Below, piece by piece: positions 43,708-52,144 of a stretch of 64,000 nucleotides of DNA. The number at the start of each line of letters is the position of its first letter. Position 1 is the first letter of the stretch. Below the pieces are notes generated by a model that did no database searches, had not been told where the DNA came from, and saw nothing but the letters and a program-made list of their open reading frames with translations. The position numbers and the translations under genes are program-made. The stretch is from Sphingobacteriaceae bacterium UBA6709 (GTDB lineage: Bacteria; Bacteroidota; Bacteroidia; Sphingobacteriales; Sphingobacteriaceae), in assembly GCA_002454425.1 (NCBI GenBank), contig DKIV01000043.1:64323-128322 (forward strand), given 5' to 3'.

Positions 43708-46023
43708 ATGGCTCAGCATTACAAATTCCTAAAATCCCTGTTTCTGTTCTTTGTAATGACCCCGATAGCGCAGGCGCAGGTCATAGATCGCATTGATGAT
43801 CCCGTTGACTATGTCAATCCGTTGATGGGCACCGCCTCGAAGCATTCCCTGTCAAACGGAAATACCTATCCGGCGGTGGCTCTGCCCTGGGGGATGAACT
43901 TCTGGACGCCCCAAACAGGAAAGATGGGCGACGGCTGGGCGTATACCTACGATGCCGACAAGATCCGCGGCTTTAAGCAAACACATCAGCCCTCGCCCTG
44001 GATGAACGATTACGGGCAGTTCTCCATCATGCCTGGCAGCGGCAAATTGCGCTTTCGCGATGATGAGCGCGCCAGTTGGTTCTCACATAAAGCTGAGCGC
44101 GCTACGCCATATTATTACAGCGTATACCTCGCAGATGTCGACATTACGACCGAGCTCACGCCTACGGAGCGTGCCGCGCAGTTTCGCTTTACCTTTCCCG
44201 CGTCCGACAGCTCCTACATCGTCATCGATGGATTCGACAGCAAAAAGGGCGGCTCATGGGTAAAGGTTATTCCCGAACAAAACAAGATTGTCGGCTACTC
44301 TACGCGCTACTCATCAGGCAATCTGCCCAACTTTCGCAACTACTTTGTAATATATATTGATAAGCCTTTCAGCGGTGTACATGGCTTTGATACAACCGCT
44401 CTGCTGCGTAACGTCAGCGAGGTTAAGTCGCGTCACGCGGGTGCCATCGTAAGCTTTAAAACCCGTAAGGGCGAGCAGGTGAGCATGAGGGTAGCTTCTT
44501 CTTTTATCAGTCTCGAGCAGGCGGAACTTAACCTGCGCCGGGAGTTAGGCAAGGATAGCTTTGATGTTACCCGCGATAAAGCGCGTGCTATCTGGAACAA
44601 ACGCCTCAACGCCATACAAGTGGCGGGTGGAACTATAGACCAGATCCGCACCTTTTATTCTTGTCTCTATCGCACGCTCTTCTTTCCCCATAAGATGTAC
44701 GAGCTTGATGAAGCAGGAAAGATCGTACATTACAGCCCCTACAATGGCAAAGTGCTGCCGGGATATATGTTCGGCGGTACGGGTTTCTGGGATACCTTCC
44801 GCGCGCTTTATCCCTTCCTTAATCTGGTTTATCCATCAATAAATAAGGAGATGCAGCAGGGATTATTAAACGACTACAAGGAGGGGGGGTGGCTGCCGGA
44901 GTGGTCAAGTCCCGGATATGCCGACTGTATGATCGGCAACAACTCTGCCTCTGTGGTTGCCGATGCCTATCTTAAGGGATTGCGTGGATATGATATCGAA
45001 ACGCTATACGAAGCATTGCTACATGGTGCAAATAATGAAGGTCCTATGCCGTCTGTAGGTCGTAGGGGCGTTGAATATTATAACCGTCTTGGCTATGTGC
45101 CCTACGATGTGAAGATCAATGAGAATGCCGCCCGCACGCTGGAATATGCTTATGACGACTTCGCCATATATCGCCTCGGTAAAGCCCTCGGACGCCCTAA
45201 GGCTGAACTAGACCTTTATGCCGGGCGGTCGCAGAACTACAAGAAGCTTTTTGATCCCTCCTCCGGACTTATGCGCGGCAAGAACCTTGATGGCAGCTTC
45301 CAGTCGCATTTTAGTCCCTTTAAATGGGGCGATGCCTTTACCGAAGGTAACAGCTGGCATTACTCCTGGTCGGTATTTCACGACATCCAGGGGCTCGTGG
45401 GACTGATGGGAGGGAAGCAGGCCTTCGTCACCAAACTCGACTCTGTATTTAGCCTGCCGCCAGTATTTGACGATAGCTATTATGGTGGAACGATTCACGA
45501 GATCCGCGAAATGCAGATTGCCAATATGGGGCAATATGCTCATGGCAATCAGCCTATTCAGCATATGATTTATCTATATAACTATGCCGGAGCGCCCTGG
45601 AAAACACAATATTGGGCGCGCGAAACGATGAATCGTATGTATAAGGCCACGCCTGACGGCTACTGTGGCGATGAAGATAACGGCCAAACATCCGCATGGT
45701 ATGTGTTCTCGGCCTTAGGGTTTTATCCGGTCACTCCCGCGGTGAATCAATACGTTGCCGGAGCTCCGCTATTCCGTAAGGTGACTGTAAACCTCGAAAA
45801 CGGTAGAAAAATTCAAATCAACGCGCCAGGCAATTCCGATAAATCGCGTTATGTACAGCACCTGAAATTTAACGGAAAGCCTTACACGCATAACTGGTTC
45901 TCGCACGAGGGTCTGCTGCAGGGAGCAATATTGGATTACACCATGGGGCAGCAGCCCGCAACAACACGGGGACTTGCAGATGCAGATCGCCCGTACTCAT
46001 TCTCTCTTGACGAGAAGAAATAA
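43708..46023 (+). CDS. GH92 family alpha-mannosidase (first copy)
   Basis: A 771-residue calcium-dependent exo-alpha-mannosidase. The signal peptide (ending near IAQAQ, residue 23) is followed by a beta-sandwich domain and an (alpha/alpha)6 barrel. GH92 segments include VDYVNPLMGTASKHSLSNGN (near 29-48), GGTGFWDTFRALYPF, TEGNSWHYSWSVFHDIQG, HGNQPIQHMIYLYNYAG and GYCGDEDNGQTSAWYVFSAL. The last carries the expected acidic catalytic pair. It is likely periplasmic. The linkage (alpha-1,2/1,3/1,4/1,6) cannot be set by eye. It is 29 bases after the LacI gene, so probably in one transcript with it. Confidence 0.93.
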   Translation: MAQHYKFLKSLFLFFVMTPIAQAQVIDRIDDPVDYVNPLMGTASKHSLSNGNTYPAVALPWGMNFWTPQTGKMGDGWAYTYDADKIRGFKQTHQPSPWMNDYGQFSIMPGSGKLRFRDDERASWFSHKAERATPYYYSVYLADVDITTELTPTERAAQFRFTFPASDSSYIVIDGFDSKKGGSWVKVIPEQNKIVGYSTRYSSGNLPNFRNYFVIYIDKPFSGVHGFDTTALLRNVSEVKSRHAGAIVSFKTRKGEQVSMRVASSFISLEQAELNLRRELGKDSFDVTRDKARAIWNKRLNAIQVAGGTIDQIRTFYSCLYRTLFFPHKMYELDEAGKIVHYSPYNGKVLPGYMFGGTGFWDTFRALYPFLNLVYPSINKEMQQGLLNDYKEGGWLPEWSSPGYADCMIGNNSASVVADAYLKGLRGYDIETLYEALLHGANNEGPMPSVGRRGVEYYNRLGYVPYDVKINENAARTLEYAYDDFAIYRLGKALGRPKAELDLYAGRSQNYKKLFDPSSGLMRGKNLDGSFQSHFSPFKWGDAFTEGNSWHYSWSVFHDIQGLVGLMGGKQAFVTKLDSVFSLPPVFDDSYYGGTIHEIREMQIANMGQYAHGNQPIQHMIYLYNYAGAPWKTQYWARETMNRMYKATPDGYCGDEDNGQTSAWYVFSALGFYPVTPAVNQYVAGAPLFRKVTVNLENGRKIQINAPGNSDKSRYVQHLKFNGKPYTHNWFSHEGLLQGAILDYTMGQQPATTRGLADADRPYSFSLDEKK

Positions 46024-46025
46024 TA

Positions 46026-46054
46026 AATCGGCGCGATTCAAATCCGCGCCGATT
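46026..46054. terminator. Hairpin after the first GH92 gene
   Basis: AATCGGCGCG/CGCGCCGATT is a perfect 10-bp stem with loop ATTCAAATC. No T tail follows, so it may be a partial terminator or mRNA-protecting structure. Confidence 0.5.
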
Positions 46055-46126
46055 CATACCGCTCTCTATACTGCCTTTTAGTAAAGAATAAAATTTACGT
46101 TGGCGCGCACGCATTCGTAAATAAAA

Positions 46127-46146
46127 TTTGCTAAAACGTTTTAAAA
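46127..46146 (+). promoter_or_regulatory. Candidate LacI-type operator upstream of the ROK-kinase gene
   Basis: TTTGCTAAAACGTTTTAAAA contains TAAAACGTTTTA, a perfect palindrome, and matches the site at 41088 before GH125. It lies 153 bases upstream of the ROK gene. Confidence 0.6.
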
Positions 46147-46298
46147 TTCTTAACTATGTCCTAATAATAAAGCATTATTGCCGGGAGGTAATTGTAAGAG
46201 TTGTTTTATTAGGATTAGATGATGGCAGACCGGCGGCTCCTCGTCGCCGGCACTCTGCCGATTAATTAATTTTCGACACCTATTATTGATATCCCAAC

Positions 46299-47159
46299 AT
46301 GCTAATTGCCGGAGTAGACATCGGAGGTTCTCACATAACCTCTGCTATCGTGAACGTTGATCTTGGAGAAATCCTACAGGAAACATTGGTACGTCAAACG
46401 ATCGATTCACATGCCCCCGCGGCGCACATTCTCGAGCAGTGGGCATCCGCTATAAAGGAGAGTTTAGCTCAAGCCGGAATACGCGATTCCAGCGTCGGCA
46501 TTGCTATGCCGGGTCCTTTGGATTACGAGCAGGGAATATGTCTTATCAAAGGGCAGGATAAATATGAAGATCTTTATGGATTAAATATCAAGCAGATGCT
46601 TGCCGATGCTTTAAGCATTAGTCCGGAAAAGATAACGTTCATAAACGATGCCTGCGCCTTTCTGCGCGGCGAAATCTCCGGCAACTTGCAGCAGCAATAT
46701 CCTACAATTCTTGGTTTTACGCTAGGCACCGGGCTAGGGTCTGTATCATACAATGATGGAGTGATTGTTGATGCCGACCTATGGCGCATGCCCTTTCGCG
46801 AGAGCATCGCCGAAGAGTACCTGGCCACGCGATGGTTTACACGTCGTTATGCCGAACTTAGCGGTTGCAGCATTCCCAATGTTCGGGATATGCTAAACAC
46901 GCCCCTGTCGCCCGTCATCTTCAGTGAATTCAGTGAAAATCTATGTGCCGTAATTATCGAAGCTCTCAGGCGCTTTCCGTCTCAGGCCATCGTGCTGGGA
47001 GGTAACATCGCCAAGGCCTCGGAATATTTCCTTCCCGCTACGCGAAATCTCCTGCAGGAGCAAGGTTACGATGTTCCCCTTTATATCGCGCGGTTCGGAG
47101 AATCCGCTGCGCTGATGGGAGCCGCCTACGCGGCGACAGCCTCGCGCGTCGACAAATAG
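46299..47159 (+). CDS. ROK-family sugar kinase, zinc motif missing
   Basis: A 286-residue ROK protein. The phosphate-binding motif IAGVDIGGSHITSAIVNVDL is at the N-terminus, and FINDACAFLRGEI contains the catalytic Asp region (near 111). GFTLGTGLGSVSYNDG follows, and then a C-terminal IVLGGNIAKASEYF. The usual ROK zinc cluster CxCGxxGC is absent: the stretch after GVIVDADLWRM lacks it. Without an N-terminal DNA-binding domain it is a kinase-type ROK. Given the mannosidase neighbours, mannose or glucose is the likely substrate, by inference. It is followed by the second GH92 gene with an 85-base gap. Confidence 0.85.
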   Translation: MLIAGVDIGGSHITSAIVNVDLGEILQETLVRQTIDSHAPAAHILEQWASAIKESLAQAGIRDSSVGIAMPGPLDYEQGICLIKGQDKYEDLYGLNIKQMLADALSISPEKITFINDACAFLRGEISGNLQQQYPTILGFTLGTGLGSVSYNDGVIVDADLWRMPFRESIAEEYLATRWFTRRYAELSGCSIPNVRDMLNTPLSPVIFSEFSENLCAVIIEALRRFPSQAIVLGGNIAKASEYFLPATRNLLQEQGYDVPLYIARFGESAALMGAAYAATASRVDK

Positions 47160-47244
47160 CAGACGCGCGGCAGCCTTTGCGGTTAAGGCCATTGCTACAG
47201 GTATTTACGGTACTGAACATGCAGAAAATCCTTATTTTTATCAT

Positions 47245-49536
47245 ATGTTCAAACGCATCATCTTCCTTACGCTTATCTGCGGCAGGGCATTGCTCAGCAC
47301 GCTAAACGCGCAGTCGCCCTCAGACCCCGCAAGATATGTCCGCCCGCTCATTGGCACGGCCAGAATGGGGCATACCTTTCCCGGAGCTACAGTACCTTTT
47401 GGGGCGGTACAGCTGAGTCCCGATACTGATACCATTCCTTATTCCAGCGATGGGAAGTACAATAAGGACGTTTATAAATATTGCGCCGGCTACCAATACG
47501 CTGATCCTACGATCGTGGGGTTCAGCCACACCCACTTCAGCGGCACAGGGCATTCCGATTTGGGCGACTTTCTCCTGATGCCCGGCACGGGAGCTCTGCG
47601 GCTTAACCCCGGCACTGCCGATCGCCCGGGGTCGGGTTTCCGCTCGCGCTACGCTCATACCGAAGAGCTTGCGGAGCCCGCGTATTACCGGGTATTTCTT
47701 AGCGATGCCAAAGTATTGGCAGAGCTGACAGCCACCACACGCGCGGGCGTACACCGCTATACCTTCCGCGATACAACCAAAAGCCACATCATTCTCGACC
47801 TCATGCACGGCATTTACAACTATGACGATAAGAATGTATGGACCTTCATCCGCGTTGAGAATGATAGCCTTGTTACCGGCTATCGCCAAACCAATGGTTG
47901 GGCACGTACGCGCACGGTGTACTTTGCCATGAAGTTCTCCCGCCCCTTTAAGGATTACGGCATGAAAGATTTTGACGGCAATAAGGTGTACCGTGGTTTC
48001 TGGCGTAAGTTTAATCAGGAGCGCAACTTCCCTGAACTTGCCGCTCGTCGCATGCGCATGTACTTCAATTTTGACACCCGCAACGATCAGCAGGTGGAAG
48101 TGAAGTTCGCCCTTTCGCCGGTAAGCACCGCGAATGCTTTAGAAAATATGAAGGCTGAAGCGCCCGGCTGGGATTTTGACGCCTTGCGTCGTGCCGGACG
48201 CGAAGCATGGAACCACGAGCTGCGCAAGATTCAGGTCGATGCTCTCAGCCAAGAACAGCTCATCAATTTTTACACCTCGATGTATCATGCCGCCTTAATG
48301 CCAACAACATATATGGACGTTAATGGCCAATACCGAGGCTTAGATCAGAACGTGCATCAGGCAAAAGGCTTTACCAACTATACCTCGTTTTCACTTTGGG
48401 ACACCTTCCGTGCTTTTCATCCCTATCTCAACATCGTCAGTCCCTCGCGCAATGCCGATATGGTGCAGTCCATGCTCGCGCATTACGAGCAAAGCACCCT
48501 GAAGATGCTTCCCGTCTGGTCGCACTATGCTAACGAAAACTGGTGCATGAGCGGGTATCACAGTGTGTCTGTCATTGCTGACGCTATCATTAAAGGCGTT
48601 TACACCGGCGACCCGGGCAAAGCTCTTGACGCCTGCGTGCAGACCGCCCGCAACCGCTTCTATGATGGCTTAGGCGAGTATATCGATCGCGGATACATCT
48701 CCGCCGACAGGAACGGTACCTCTGTTTCTACCACGCTTGAGTACGCGTACGACGACTGGTGCATCGCCCAGCTGGCTAAAAAGCTGGGGCGTCAGGATCT
48801 CTACCGGGAGTTCTCAGGACGCTCCTCAAACTGGAAGAACGTCTACGACGCCCGCATAGGCTTTATGCGCCCCTGCATGGCAGACGGATCCTTCCGTACA
48901 TTTTTTGATGTACTTAAGACTGACGGACAGGGCTTTATTGAAGGAAACGCATGGAACTTCAGTCTTTACGTTCCGCATGACCCCACGACGATGATCAGCA
49001 TGATGGGAGGGAAGCGCCGCTTCGCCGCGCATCTCGATTCGCTCTTCACGATGCACCTGCCCGATGAGTTCTTCGCCGAAACCGAAGACATCACCCGCGA
49101 TGGCATCATCGGCAATTATGTACACGGTAACGAGCCCTCGCATCACGTCGCCTACCTGTACAATTATGCCGGACAGTCTCAAAAAACACAGGCGCGCGTG
49201 CGCATGATCCTTGACAAGCAATACCACAACGGTCCAGATGGTCTTGGCGGCAACGACGACTGCGGACAGATGAGTGCCTGGTATATATTCAGTAGTCTGG
49301 GTTTTTACCCTCTGGCACCCGCTTCCGATAGCTACAGTTTGGGTAGTCCCGCCCTGAAGCGCGCTGTCATTCATCTCGATAATGGAAAAACATTTACCGT
49401 CATCGCCAATAATCAGTCGCCCCGCAATGTTCATGTGCGTCAGGTTCGTCTTAACGGAAAACCCATTACCTCCATGATGATTAATCACGCTGACATCATT
49501 GCCGGCGGCACACTGGAATTTGATATGATGAAATAG
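47245..49536 (+). CDS. GH92 family alpha-mannosidase (second copy)
   Basis: A 763-residue paralogue of the first GH92. The signal peptide ends near LNAQ (residue 22), followed by ARYVRPLIGTARMGHTFPGA, SHTHFSGTGHSDLGDFLLMP, TSFSLWDTFRAFHPYLN, EGNAWNFSLYVPHD, HGNEPSHHVAYLYNYAG and GLGGNDDCGQMSAWYIFSSL. The acid-bearing motif reads GNDDCGQ here versus GDEDNGQ in the first copy, and the loops differ, so the two probably have different linkage preferences. It is the last enzyme gene of the mannoside cluster, and a hairpin follows. Confidence 0.93.
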   Translation: MFKRIIFLTLICGRALLSTLNAQSPSDPARYVRPLIGTARMGHTFPGATVPFGAVQLSPDTDTIPYSSDGKYNKDVYKYCAGYQYADPTIVGFSHTHFSGTGHSDLGDFLLMPGTGALRLNPGTADRPGSGFRSRYAHTEELAEPAYYRVFLSDAKVLAELTATTRAGVHRYTFRDTTKSHIILDLMHGIYNYDDKNVWTFIRVENDSLVTGYRQTNGWARTRTVYFAMKFSRPFKDYGMKDFDGNKVYRGFWRKFNQERNFPELAARRMRMYFNFDTRNDQQVEVKFALSPVSTANALENMKAEAPGWDFDALRRAGREAWNHELRKIQVDALSQEQLINFYTSMYHAALMPTTYMDVNGQYRGLDQNVHQAKGFTNYTSFSLWDTFRAFHPYLNIVSPSRNADMVQSMLAHYEQSTLKMLPVWSHYANENWCMSGYHSVSVIADAIIKGVYTGDPGKALDACVQTARNRFYDGLGEYIDRGYISADRNGTSVSTTLEYAYDDWCIAQLAKKLGRQDLYREFSGRSSNWKNVYDARIGFMRPCMADGSFRTFFDVLKTDGQGFIEGNAWNFSLYVPHDPTTMISMMGGKRRFAAHLDSLFTMHLPDEFFAETEDITRDGIIGNYVHGNEPSHHVAYLYNYAGQSQKTQARVRMILDKQYHNGPDGLGGNDDCGQMSAWYIFSSLGFYPLAPASDSYSLGSPALKRAVIHLDNGKTFTVIANNQSPRNVHVRQVRLNGKPITSMMINHADIIAGGTLEFDMMK

Positions 49537-49545
49537 AACCTGCCA

Positions 49546-49583
49546 GCCTATTATCGCGCGGTGATTCCCCACGATAATAGGCT
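49546..49583 (+). terminator. Hairpin after the second GH92 gene
   Basis: GCCTATTATCG/CGATAATAGGC is a perfect 11-bp inverted repeat with a 16-base loop. The T-rich tail begins about 18 bases later. Confidence 0.6.
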
Positions 49584-49607
49584 TAGTCAATTGTCAATGT
49601 TTTTTTT

Positions 49608-49615
49608 ATTTTTGC
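49608..49615 (+). promoter_or_regulatory. -7 promoter element before kup
   Basis: TATTTTTG fits TAnnTTTG and lies about 21 bases before the likely GTG start. A TTG occurs 13 bases upstream, a short spacer. Confidence 0.4.
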
Positions 49616-49636
49616 TGCTTGCTAAATAATCATTGC

Positions 49637-51592
49637 GTGAACAAGCATAAAGACATTCACAAATTATCTGCCGCCGGATTGCTTATCAGTCTCGGGATTA
49701 TATATGGCGATATCGGGACCTCTCCGCTTTACGTATTTAAGGCCATTATTGGCGATCGCGAGATTACCTCCGACCTGATCCTCGGCGGCTTGTCCTGTAT
49801 ATTCTGGACATTAACCCTGCAAACCACCATCAAATATGTTATCATCACCCTGCGTGCCGATAACAAAGGTGAAGGTGGGATTTTCTCCCTGTTCTCGCTG
49901 GTACGCCGACGCGCGCGCTGGCTCGCCATTCCCGCCATGATTGGCGGCTGTGCCCTGCTAGCCGACGGCATCATCACGCCTCCTATTACGGTATCTTCCG
50001 CAATAGAAGGCCTTGGATTGAAATATCCGGGACTGCCTACGGTGCCCATAGTCGTGCTGATTATCACGACGCTCTTTGTTATTCAGCAGTTCGGCACCTC
50101 AACGGTAGGGAAGGCCTTCGGCCCGATCATGTTCCTCTGGTTTACCATGATGGGGGTGTTGGGTTTCAACTATGTACTTCAATATCCGGGCATCGTTAAG
50201 GCCCTGAATCCATACTACGCCATTCACCTGTTGTCCAGTTCTCCCGACGCCTTTATTATCTTAGGCGCGGTATTCCTCTGTACTACAGGAGCCGAGGCTT
50301 TATACTCTGACCTCGGTCATTGTGGTCGCGACAACATCCGTATTTCATGGATCTACGTAAAAACATGTCTTATCCTTAACTACCTGGGACAGGCCGTATG
50401 GCTGTGGCAACGTCAGGGATTGGTATTGAATACCTCCGCCGGCGAAAATCCCTTCTACACCATTATGCCCGAGTGGTTCCTCATCTTCGGTATCGCTATC
50501 GCGACTATGGCGGCCGTTATTGCCTCTCAGGCACTTATCTCCGGCTCCTTTACTTTGATTTCCGAAGCTGTACGCCTTAATCTTTGGCCTAAGGTACGCA
50601 TCGTTTACCCTTCCATACAGAAGGGACAATTGTATGTACCCTCAATGAACTGGCTGTTGCTGGCGGGATGTATCTCCGTGATGTTCATCTTCGGCGAATC
50701 GGCGCGCATGGAGGCCGCTTACGGCTTATCCATTACCGTAGCCATGTTGATGACCACCATCCTGGTATCGGTGTACCTCCACCGAATGAAGGTACCCGTA
50801 TATATCATCGTGCTCTTCGCGGCCATTTACTGCGTTATTGAACTTACGTTCTTTGCCGGCAACATGGCTAAATTTATGCATGGAGGCTGGTTTACGCTGC
50901 TCATCGGACTCATCCTCTTCTCTGTGATGTATGCCTGGGCCGCGGCACGACGCATCAAGAACAGGTATGTAAAGTTCGTAGAGATCGAGGACTACTATAA
51001 TGTCATCTCTGAGCTGAGCGACGACGCTACCATCTCTAAGTATGCCTCTCAGTTGGTATATCTCACCTCCGCAAATTTCAAGTCCGAAATAGAATCCAAG
51101 ATCATGTATTCCATCCTGCAAAAGCAGCCTAAGCGTGCCGATGTTTATTGGCTGGTGCATGTGGATGTTACTGATGAGCCATATACAAGGGAATATAAGG
51201 TAGACTTCCTGGTACCGGGAAAGCTGATACGTGTGGATTTCCGCCTGGGCTTCCGCGTTGAGCAACGCATAAACCTGCTCTTCCGCATGGTGGTTGAAGA
51301 ACTCGTGCGTAAAGGGGAGGTTGATATTACAAGTCGCTACCCATCGCTTAACAAGCATAAGATCGTGGGCGACTTTAAGTTTGTCGTGCTGGAGAAAGTC
51401 CTCTCACGCTCAAATAAGTTAAGCTTCCGCGACCGCTCAATCATGGCGTATTACTTTATCCTCAAACGCTTTGGCCTCTCCGAGGAGCGTGGCTTTGGGC
51501 TCGACCTAAGCTTCGTTGCCGTAGAGCAGGTTCCGCTGATTATCTCCACCACGGAGGATATTAGCCTGACACGTGTGCAGGATTCCTATTAG
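49637..51592 (+). CDS. kup: KUP-family potassium transporter
   Basis: A potassium/proton symporter of about 651 residues. The N-terminal GIIYGDIGTSPLYVFKAI is the KUP signature. About 12 hydrophobic segments follow (to about residue 440), with GGIFSLFSLVRRRARWLAIP and TTGAEALYSDLGHCG typical of the family, and a soluble C-terminal domain (about 445-651). The likely start is GTG at 49637 (NKHKDIHKLSAAG); no ATG is available in that region. It is inserted between the mannosidase cluster and SusC/SusD but has no obvious link to sugar use. It has its own promoter and terminator, so it is probably an independent unit. Confidence 0.95.
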   Translation: MNKHKDIHKLSAAGLLISLGIIYGDIGTSPLYVFKAIIGDREITSDLILGGLSCIFWTLTLQTTIKYVIITLRADNKGEGGIFSLFSLVRRRARWLAIPAMIGGCALLADGIITPPITVSSAIEGLGLKYPGLPTVPIVVLIITTLFVIQQFGTSTVGKAFGPIMFLWFTMMGVLGFNYVLQYPGIVKALNPYYAIHLLSSSPDAFIILGAVFLCTTGAEALYSDLGHCGRDNIRISWIYVKTCLILNYLGQAVWLWQRQGLVLNTSAGENPFYTIMPEWFLIFGIAIATMAAVIASQALISGSFTLISEAVRLNLWPKVRIVYPSIQKGQLYVPSMNWLLLAGCISVMFIFGESARMEAAYGLSITVAMLMTTILVSVYLHRMKVPVYIIVLFAAIYCVIELTFFAGNMAKFMHGGWFTLLIGLILFSVMYAWAAARRIKNRYVKFVEIEDYYNVISELSDDATISKYASQLVYLTSANFKSEIESKIMYSILQKQPKRADVYWLVHVDVTDEPYTREYKVDFLVPGKLIRVDFRLGFRVEQRINLLFRMVVEELVRKGEVDITSRYPSLNKHKIVGDFKFVVLEKVLSRSNKLSFRDRSIMAYYFILKRFGLSEERGFGLDLSFVAVEQVPLIISTTEDISLTRVQDSY

Positions 51593-51636
51593 GGAAACTA
51601 GCGTATCTTATTACTCATAATCGTTTAACGCCCGAT

Positions 51637-51681
51637 AAAAAGGCGTATGAATCAGTATCGCTGATTCATACGCCTTTTTTT
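51637..51681 (+). terminator. Strong terminator after kup
   Basis: AAAAAGGCGTATGAATCA/TGATTCATACGCCTTTTT is a perfect 18-bp inverted repeat with loop GTATCGC and an extended T tail. Confidence 0.9.
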
Positions 51682-52101
51682 GTGAATTGGAAATCCGCTT
51701 TCAATGGCCTGCAAAGCATAATACCTTTTGCAGCTATTCAATGGGTAGGGCATATGTTTTACTAATCAATTAGGAAAGTTTATAAAACGCCAAGTGGTGA
51801 TCGTATCTGCGAAGTCAGCCGCAAGAAGCTCGTCGATATAAAACTCCGTAAAGTCATTTTAGTAACCTGTACCACATCTCATCCGGAAGTATGCGTTCCC
51901 TCTTGTTGGTTTTTCTTTAATTAATGAGGTTTAGGTGTGGTAAACTTTTGGCGTTTCTTGTTCGGCGGTGTTGTAAACATTTGTTTATATTAAAAACGCT
52001 TGTTTTTTGTGTTTTATTTTCATTTGTGATCTCTTTTTTAAGTATTTGATGGCTAAATAACATCGTAATGATTTGGTAACACAGGCTTAAACTATGGAAT
52101 T
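51682..52101. other. Intergenic region upstream of susC
   Basis: About 420 bases with no credible gene. It is AT-rich, with several near-matches to AACG-type half-sites (for example TTAAAAACGCTTG near 51990) but no second copy of the locus operator. It likely carries the susC control region. Confidence 0.35.
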
Positions 52102-52109
52102 TAAGTTTG
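52102..52109 (+). promoter_or_regulatory. -7 element upstream of susC
   Basis: TAAGTTTG matches TAnnTTTG and lies 35 bases before the susC ATG. The nearest TTG is 26 bases upstream, longer than the usual spacer. Confidence 0.4.
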
Positions 52110-52144
52110 TAACTGTTTAGTTTAATAAAACATTTACCACATTT

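Noticed and set aside
47320..47889. 189-codon open frame opposite the second GH92 gene
   Set aside because: It is a shadow of a GC-rich, strongly conserved coding sequence on the other strand. The residue make-up is not protein-like.
48826..49590. 254-codon open frame opposite the end of the second GH92 gene
   Set aside because: It overlaps conserved GH92 catalytic motifs on the plus strand and matches no recognised family despite its length.
50726..51358. 210-codon open frame opposite kup
   Set aside because: Fully contained in kup, His/Gln-rich by antisense codon bias, no start context.
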